From an uncultured Eggerthellaceae bacterium (GTDB taxonomy: Bacteria > Actinomycetota > Coriobacteriia > Coriobacteriales > Eggerthellaceae), in the NCBI GenBank assembly GCA_910589135.1, contig CAJUSL010000017.1:17971-29554 (forward strand): a stretch of DNA of 11,584 nt. The letters run 5' to 3'. The notes under the pieces were generated by a model, which was not told the DNA's origin, did no database searches, and saw nothing but the letters and a program-made list of their open reading frames with translations. The position numbers and the translations under genes were made by a program. This document shows, piece by piece, positions 8,430 through 11,584 of the stretch. Positions within the stretch are counted from its first letter, which is position 1; the number at the start of each line of letters is the position of its first letter.

Positions 8430-8525
8430 CCTGAAATTAACCTGAAAAACAAAACCGTGTTACCTGAAAGCAACCTTAAAGAAAATCGCCCCTGAACTCG
8501 GCACTTTTCTGAAAGTTTCCTGAAA
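8430..8525. promoter_or_regulatory. Cluster of CCTGAAA heptamers upstream of the secreted protein promoter
   Basis: CCTGAAA occurs on the plus strand at 8430, 8441, 8463 and 8519, with one-mismatch copies CCTGAAC at 8491 and TCTGAAA at 8508. Start-to-start distances of 11 (8430-8441), 22 (8441-8463) and 11 (8508-8519) put copies on the same helix face. A 7-base site plus 4-base gap is the direct-repeat layout known for OmpR/PhoB-family response regulators. The cluster lies 60-155 bp upstream of the -35 element. Assignment to a regulator is inference. Confidence 0.45.
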
Positions 8526-8545
8526 ACCGCGTCTTAAGATTTCCC

Positions 8546-8626
8546 GAACGGGACAAAGGGACGGGGTTTTCGGGCCGTTGGCACAGGAACGGGACAAAGG
8601 GACGGGGTTTTCGGGCCGTTGGCACA
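8546..8626. repeat. Perfect 40-bp tandem direct repeat
   Basis: Two identical 40-bp copies, 8546-8585 and 8587-8626, separated by one base (period 41). Each starts GAACGGGACAAAGGGACGGG and ends CCGTTGGCACA. It sits in an intergenic stretch with no supported gene. Similar GGGACAAAGGGAC-type sequences, as I recall, occur as dispersed extragenic repeats in other genomes, some beside REP-associated transposases; that link cannot be tested here. Confidence 0.9.
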
Positions 8627-8628
8627 AA

Positions 8629-8732
8629 CGTGCAATCAGGACGTACCAAACTGCGCATGAGGAACATGCGGCAACGGGGACAAAAGATGCCGTCACGCCC
8701 GCGCGTGCAATCGGGGCGTTCCAAATCGCTCA
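8629..8732. repeat. Degenerate direct repeat, 73-bp offset
   Basis: Copy A (8629-8659) and copy B (8702-8732) both begin CGTGCAATC and agree at about 24 of 31 positions, sharing GG, CGT and CCAAA in register. It directly follows the 40-bp tandem repeat and may be an older part of the same repeat block. Confidence 0.6.
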
Positions 8733-8985
8733 TTCGGGCTATTGCGTGCACCGGGAGCGCGCTTTTGGAACCCAGGTGGCGCGCAACGCCTGGCACGGCC
8801 GCGACAGGCCCTCGCGCGAGGAACGCCGAAACGCCCCTCTCGCTTAGAATCAGGCAACGGGGTCGAGCGGCTTTGTCACGCTCGGCCGGCAATAGGGTTA
8901 GGCGCTCTGCCATTCCGGCATTTCCATTACGTCCTATCACATGTATTCGGAAAATAAATCATGGTGCTTCTTTAATTGCCACCGC
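8733..8985. other. Intergenic stretch without a supported gene
   Basis: No open frame here has a ribosome binding site, plausible composition or recognisable motif. One hairpin is visible: 8861-8869 pairs with 8879-8887 (arms GGTCGAGCG and CGCTCGGCC, one G-T pair, 9-base loop) and no T-run follows. Nothing else stands out until the AT-rich patch before the promoter at 8993. Confidence 0.5.
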
Positions 8986-8992
8986 AATCGAC

Positions 8993-9021
8993 TGGATACG
9001 CATGACGCATGGTGTTATAAT
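8993..9021 (+). promoter_or_regulatory. Strong extended -10 promoter on the plus strand
   Basis: TGGATA (8993-8998), a 17-base spacer and a perfect TATAAT (9016-9021), with TG at 9013-9014 giving an extended -10. It is the best promoter-like sequence in the window. It drives no open reading frame: it points at a hairpin and then at the antisense of a tiny hydrophobic peptide gene. That layout suits a small antisense RNA. Confidence 0.75.
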
Positions 9022-9027
9022 GCATAC

Positions 9028-9110
9028 GTGAGGGCGCCCCGCACTGCCGGGCAGCGTTTTCGGTTATTGAGGCCGGGTTTCTTAAAGGGCTACCCGGCCT
9101 CCTACTTTCC
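9028..9110 (+). ncRNA. Putative antisense RNA antitoxin
   Basis: The inferred transcript runs from the start predicted by the extended -10 promoter through the hairpin at 9069-9101, about 80 bases; both ends are estimates. It has no convincing coding frame. It is convergent with, and complementary to, the 3' untranslated part of the mRNA for the 28-residue peptide at 9125-9211, and would overlap the coding region if it read through the hairpin. This is the arrangement of 3'-overlapping type I systems such as txpA/RatA and par/fst. The RNA itself is inferred, not seen. Confidence 0.5.
9069..9101. terminator. Hairpin shared by the convergent toxin and antisense transcripts
   Basis: GAGGCCGGGT (9069-9078) pairs perfectly with ACCCGGCCTC (9092-9101) around a 13-base loop. 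The plus-strand tail CTACTTTCC is only modestly T-rich and the minus-strand side lacks a T-run, so termination may be partial. Its place between the two convergent units fits a bidirectional terminator as in par/fst-type modules. Confidence 0.6.
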
Positions 9111-9124
9111 TACGACGCTGTTCG

Positions 9125-9211
9125 TCACTCCCTTCTCACCAGGCACAGCCCAATGATTCCGATAACAACAAGCAATACCTCGCAAACCGCGATGACTGTC
9201 TGTGTATTCAT
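9125..9211 (-). CDS. 28-residue hydrophobic membrane peptide, candidate type I toxin
   Basis: ATG at 9211-9209 to TGA at 9127-9125 encodes 28 residues: a short polar start (MNTQ), an almost unbroken hydrophobic helix (TVIAVCEVLLVVIGIIGLCL) and a basic tail (VRRE). A near-perfect ribosome binding site, AAGGGAGG, lies at 9225-9218 with a 6-base spacing, much better than expected by chance for so short a frame. Size, one transmembrane segment and charged C-terminus match small holin-like type I toxins (Hol-Tox, TxpA and Fst types). A hairpin and a convergent strong promoter lie just beyond the stop, as expected for an antisense antitoxin. The toxin promoter is less clear; TTTAAG (9301-9296) and TAAAAA (9278-9273) with 17 bases between is one weak candidate. 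Toxicity is inference; a regulatory or orphan membrane peptide is the alternative. Confidence 0.65.
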   Translation of the reverse strand: MNTQTVIAVCEVLLVVIGIIGLCLVRRE

Positions 9212-9341
9212 TGGCAACCTCCCTTACGGACGGCCGCCCGACGCGACGAAGCACCCTGTTCGATTCCATTCCTTTTTAATGAAATTCTGTACTGTCTTAA
9301 ACCTTTTTCTATTCGCGCAGGATAGGTTTTGGTGGTCGGAG

Positions 9342-9404
9342 GACGTGTCGCTAGAACACGCCTCATGACACACCGATGTGATATTAGAACACATCTAGCG
9401 TCAC
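9342..9404. promoter_or_regulatory. Twin 21-bp dyads inside a larger palindrome
   Basis: Two related 21-bp elements lie at 9342-9362 and 9375-9395, sharing GA(C/T)GTG at the left, TAGAACAC in the middle-right and a final C. Each is itself a partial dyad (CGTGT/ACACG in the first, GATGTG/CACATC in the second). Their centres are 33 bp apart, about three helical turns. Around them, GTGTCGCTAGA (9345-9355) and TCTAGCGTCAC (9394-9404) are inverted at 10 of 11 positions. This looks like a two-site operator or a recombination site; no cognate gene can be named. Confidence 0.55.
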
Positions 9405-9575
9405 GCCATCGCGTCGGGGGAGCCTGCCGCGAGCGCGGTCACGTCCACATTCGCCCACGCAGCTGCGTAGACCGCCGGGTGCGTTGCCACGCCTGCCGAA
9501 TGCGCCGCAAACGATCGCCCCCTCGGCATGCTTCTGTCTGATTGATAATAAAGAGGCAATAAAAAGACAATGGGT
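9405..9575. other. Gene-free stretch
   Basis: Small frames exist on both strands, but none has a ribosome binding site or believable composition. The right end (9540-9570) is AT-rich. I see no repeat or RNA gene here. Confidence 0.45.
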
Positions 9576-9631
9576 AAATCGGGCCTGGAGCGGGCAATTC
9601 CTTCGTGGGCGGCCGCCCAAATGCCCGATTT
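9576..9631. other. Nested palindrome, possible structured RNA or terminator
   Basis: AAATCGGGC (9576-9584) and GCCCGATTT (9623-9631) are perfect 9-bp inverted arms. Between them lies the perfect 12-bp palindrome GGGCGGCCGCCC (9607-9618). On the plus strand the outer arm runs into TTGTTCTT, so a plus-strand terminator is possible, but no plus-strand gene is seen upstream. Confidence 0.4.
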
Positions 9632-9664
9632 TGTTCTTCGGCGATAATAAGAATGCGCCGCTCT

Positions 9665-9761
9665 TCTCTCTGGTATCTCTCTACTTTCTCTCTATCCCTC
9701 ACTCGGGAATAGAGAGAAAGTAGAGAGATACCAGAGAGACATTCGAGAGATGGTAGAGAGA
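9665..9761. repeat. 11-bp phased GAGAGA array, downstream copy, with 31-bp inverted arms
   Basis: Five contiguous 11-bp units ending in GAGAGA fill 9707-9761 (GAATAGAGAGA, AAGTAGAGAGA, TACCAGAGAGA, CATTCGAGAGA, TGGTAGAGAGA). Three inverted units fill 9665-9697 (TCTCTCTGGTA, TCTCTCTACTT, TCTCTCTATCC), with a 9-bp centre at 9698-9706. The arms 9665-9695 and 9709-9739 are perfectly complementary over 31 bp. Bases 9687-9741 are identical to 11530-11584. The block begins 28 bp past the stop of the AlbA_2 gene. An exact 11-bp step presents each core on nearly the same face of the helix, as in multi-site operators or iterons. Confidence 0.9.
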
Positions 9762-9788
9762 ACCCGCGCGACCAGCCGGCAAGAAACG

Positions 9789-11480
9789 CTAGCTTGGCAG
9801 GATATATTTCCTGTTGCGGCTTGTTGTGGAGGCGGTTGGCTCAATGAGTCCTTCCCTTACGAGCTGTGCAGCCTCGGCGCGCAGGGTCCCCAGCGCCTTG
9901 CCAGTCGTCTCCGATATTTCCCGCAAGCTGACGGCCTCTTCCGTCGACAAATGCTGCAGAATTGCCTCGCGAGCAGTCATGGCCGCCGGCCCCTCTTCAG
10001 GGCCAAGCGAAAACGTATCGATGTCGCGCTGGACGAGAACCCCATCGTCGCACAAGCGGCCCAAGGCGGCCCTTAAATCGTCGGAATCGTACCCGAGCTG
10101 CTCATGAAGCTGCTTCACCGACACCGTGCTGTTTCGCCGGGCCTCGACAAGCACCGCCTCCTCGATCCGCTCCAGGGAGCGGCCTGAAACCTGGTGAAAC
10201 CACGCCCTGTTGTCGGAAAGCTCTGCGCCACCTCGGTTGAGGACCACTTTGAAATAGTCCACCCCCGCCTCGAAGCGAGGCTCGTCGAGGGCTCTCGTGC
10301 GCATTTCGCGAATCATGAGGCGAATGCCTCCCCCCTGCCCTTCCGCGGGCGCCCCCGAGCCATCGCGAAGCTGCATGGAGGACATGAGCTTCATCAGGGT
10401 GCTGTTCCTGCACCTCGACTGCCCGTCGGCAATATTGTCGAGGGTCTTCCCGCCCCATAGCCCTCCAGGATTCGTTATCTCGACCCTGTCGGAGAACACA
10501 TCGACGGAAACCGACTGCCCAATGAACAAGGATCCGTACTCGCGGTGGATTACAGCATTGGCGATTGCCTCGCGAAGGACCTCGCGAGGTATTTCAAGCA
10601 CGTCGTGGCGCTGGGTCCCTTCAACAAACGACAGCGTCCTGAGGTTGCGCGCCACGGCTGCCGTCCCGTCGTCGATCACCTCACGCAAGGGTCCTTCGCA
10701 AATGACGCGATCCACGAAACGGGGGCCATCCGGATCGGATTTGTCTATGCCGGGATGCGCCGCCACGTCAACAACGAGCTTTGGGTAAAACTGCTGAGGG
10801 TACTGGCCCAGGGCAAGGACGCCGGCAAGGCGGGGTGCGCCCTGCGAATCGACGACGTTGAGGCGAAACAACTGCGTCCGCCTGTCTTCGATCCCCCTTA
10901 TGGCCTTGGAGCCTTTTTCCTTCTCCGAAGCCAGCAGGCTATCCACCAAGCCGGAATCCAGGTCTCTCTCGCTTGCGTCATCGACGACGTTGCGATCGGC
11001 CTGGGATACCTCCAAAGCATGCTGCATCTCATAGATCTCGGTAACCGAGAGACGCATGTCCTTGTCGTCCACGCGCTTGTAGGCGCCGTTGGAGATTCCG
11101 CGACTATGCAGGTAGCAAGGCTTGAAGCGAGCCTCCACTTCAGATATCTCGATGACAAGGACCTGCGCACCCTCGAAATCCATCCTTTGAAGTTCGTATT
11201 GGGGCGCGTTTCCCAGCTTCTCGCGCTGCCTGCCTCCCTCGAAGCCGGACACGAACTGGTCTCGCACGCGCTCGAGGGCAAACGATTCCACCGGCTTGAA
11301 GTTATCGTTCTCGCTCAGCCCCAAGATGATAGTGCCACCGTTTGTATTACCGAAGGCGCATACGGACTCCCAGATGTCGCTTGGCAGAGAAGAGGCGCTC
11401 GCCTTGACCTCCACAAGCGCATCGTCGTTGCCCTGGCGGCGCAGGCGGGCCACTGTCTGCTCAAGCTCGTTCGGAGTCAT
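9789..11480 (-). CDS. AlbA_2 / HATPase_c_4 / winged-helix putative transcriptional regulator
   Basis: A 563-residue cytoplasmic protein. Residues about 15-145 are an AlbA_2 (Schlafen AlbA-type) domain: EVKAS at 24-28 and the glycine-rich AFGNTNGGTIILGL at 42-55. Residues about 225-400 match the RecG-like C-terminal ATPase fold HATPase_c_4, with REAIANAVIHREY near 300-313 and ITNPGGLWGG near 335-345. The C-terminal third holds two winged-helix-like segments, about 436-484 (VSVKQLHEQLGYDSDDLRAA) and 501-562 (SLREISETTGKALGTLRAEA). This layout is common in proteins labelled ATP-binding or RecG-like regulators; a helicase activity is not implied. The ATG at 11480 is preferred over the in-frame TTG at 11507: AAGAAGG lies just upstream, and the likely transcription start near 11510 would leave the TTG almost leaderless. 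The gene stands alone between two copies of an 11-bp phased array, the upstream one overlapping its promoter, which suggests that it binds the array and regulates itself. A role in phage defence or stress is possible for AlbA_2 proteins but is not shown here. Confidence 0.9.
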   Translation of the reverse strand: MTPNELEQTVARLRRQGNDDALVEVKASASSLPSDIWESVCAFGNTNGGTIILGLSENDNFKPVESFALERVRDQFVSGFEGGRQREKLGNAPQYELQRMDFEGAQVLVIEISEVEARFKPCYLHSRGISNGAYKRVDDKDMRLSVTEIYEMQHALEVSQADRNVVDDASERDLDSGLVDSLLASEKEKGSKAIRGIEDRRTQLFRLNVVDSQGAPRLAGVLALGQYPQQFYPKLVVDVAAHPGIDKSDPDGPRFVDRVICEGPLREVIDDGTAAVARNLRTLSFVEGTQRHDVLEIPREVLREAIANAVIHREYGSLFIGQSVSVDVFSDRVEITNPGGLWGGKTLDNIADGQSRCRNSTLMKLMSSMQLRDGSGAPAEGQGGGIRLMIREMRTRALDEPRFEAGVDYFKVVLNRGGAELSDNRAWFHQVSGRSLERIEEAVLVEARRNSTVSVKQLHEQLGYDSDDLRAALGRLCDDGVLVQRDIDTFSLGPEEGPAAMTAREAILQHLSTEEAVSLREISETTGKALGTLRAEAAQLVREGLIEPTASTTSRNRKYILPS

Positions 11481-11516
11481 GGGGCCTTCTTTCGCAAGAG
11501 GAACCAAAGCGTTCTC

Positions 11517-11522
11517 ACTATA
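11517..11522 (-). promoter_or_regulatory. Extended -10 of the AlbA_2 gene promoter
   Basis: On the minus strand TGCTATAGT is an extended -10 (TATAGT at 11522-11517 preceded by TGC). The expected -35 position (about 11540-11545) lacks a good hexamer and falls inside the phased array. A weak -35 covered by binding sites is typical of a regulated promoter. The start would be near 11510, about 30 bases before the ATG. Confidence 0.55.
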
Positions 11523-11529
11523 GCATTCG

Positions 11530-11584
11530 TCTCTCTATCCCTCACTCGGGAATAGAGAGAAAGTAGAGAGATACCAGAGAGACA
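11530..11584. repeat. 11-bp phased GAGAGA array, upstream copy, cut by the window edge
   Basis: One inverted unit (TCTCTCTATCC, 11530-11540), the same 9-bp centre, and three direct units (11550-11560, 11561-11571, 11572-11582) followed by CA at the edge. All 55 bases equal 9687-9741. Here the inverted side has one unit instead of three, and the sequence diverges immediately before 11530. The inverted unit lies between the -10 and the expected -35 of the AlbA_2 gene. Confidence 0.9.

Noticed and set aside
8850..8935. tRNA-like stretch on the minus strand
   Set aside because: No acceptor stem, anticodon arm or T-arm GTTCGA motif could be fitted.
8476..8940. 154-codon minus-strand frame over the repeat block
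   Set aside because: Its internal repetition (RPDCT twice) comes from the DNA repeats; it has no ribosome binding site and runs through the heptamer cluster and the 40-bp repeats.
9153..9368. 71-codon plus-strand frame
   Set aside because: It is antisense to the 28-residue peptide and lacks a ribosome binding site; the minus-strand reading explains the region better.
9439..9702. 87-codon minus-strand frame
   Set aside because: Its N-terminus is encoded by the GAGAGA array and its charged start is a by-product of the repeat; no ribosome binding site.
9665..9761. CRISPR array
   Set aside because: The 11-bp units are contiguous with no spacers of constant length and occur in both orientations.
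9687..11584. Insertion sequence with terminal repeats
   Set aside because: The 55-bp copies are direct rather than terminal inverted repeats, the enclosed gene is not a transposase, and no target-site duplication is visible.

Overview
The window looks like an accessory region of a GC-rich Gram-positive bacterium. Codon choice (GGC, AAC, GTG, CTG), strong AGGAGG-type ribosome binding sites, Gram-positive-style signal peptides and a giant InlB-type repeat surface protein would fit a gut actinobacterium of the Coriobacteriia (Eggerthellaceae-like). That placement is inference; no rRNA or housekeeping marker is present. All convincing protein genes lie on the minus strand.

Right to left in transcription order, positions 11584-9665 hold a 563-residue AlbA_2 / HATPase_c_4 / winged-helix protein (9789-11480). 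It is bracketed by two copies of an array of 11-bp units with a GAGAGA core. The upstream copy overlaps its likely promoter. The downstream copy (9665-9761) has three inverted plus five direct units and forms perfect 31-bp inverted arms. A perfect 55-bp match links the two copies.

Positions 9664-8300 contain no large gene but are dense in signals. They include twin 21-bp dyads inside a larger palindrome (9342-9404) and a nested GC palindrome (9576-9631). A compact module looks like a type I toxin-antitoxin system: a 28-residue hydrophobic peptide on the minus strand (9125-9211), facing a strong extended -10 promoter on the plus strand, with a 10-bp-stem hairpin where the two transcripts would meet. 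Further left are a 40-bp perfect tandem repeat, a looser direct repeat, and a cluster of CCTGAAA heptamers, some 11 bp apart.

Positions 8293-1 are a three-gene surface-protein locus. A small secreted protein (7625-8293) has its own promoter, a strong ribosome binding site and a clear terminator. It is followed by a single-pass membrane-anchored protein (6842-7435) and a giant secreted protein (start 6732) that stays open to the left edge: 2244 codons with no stop. The giant protein carries about twelve recognisable InlB-like beta repeats, and its C-terminus, where any cell-wall anchor would be, is outside the window. The likely picture is a cell-surface or adhesin assembly: one abundant small subunit, one membrane-tethered accessory protein and one very long repeat stalk or adhesin.
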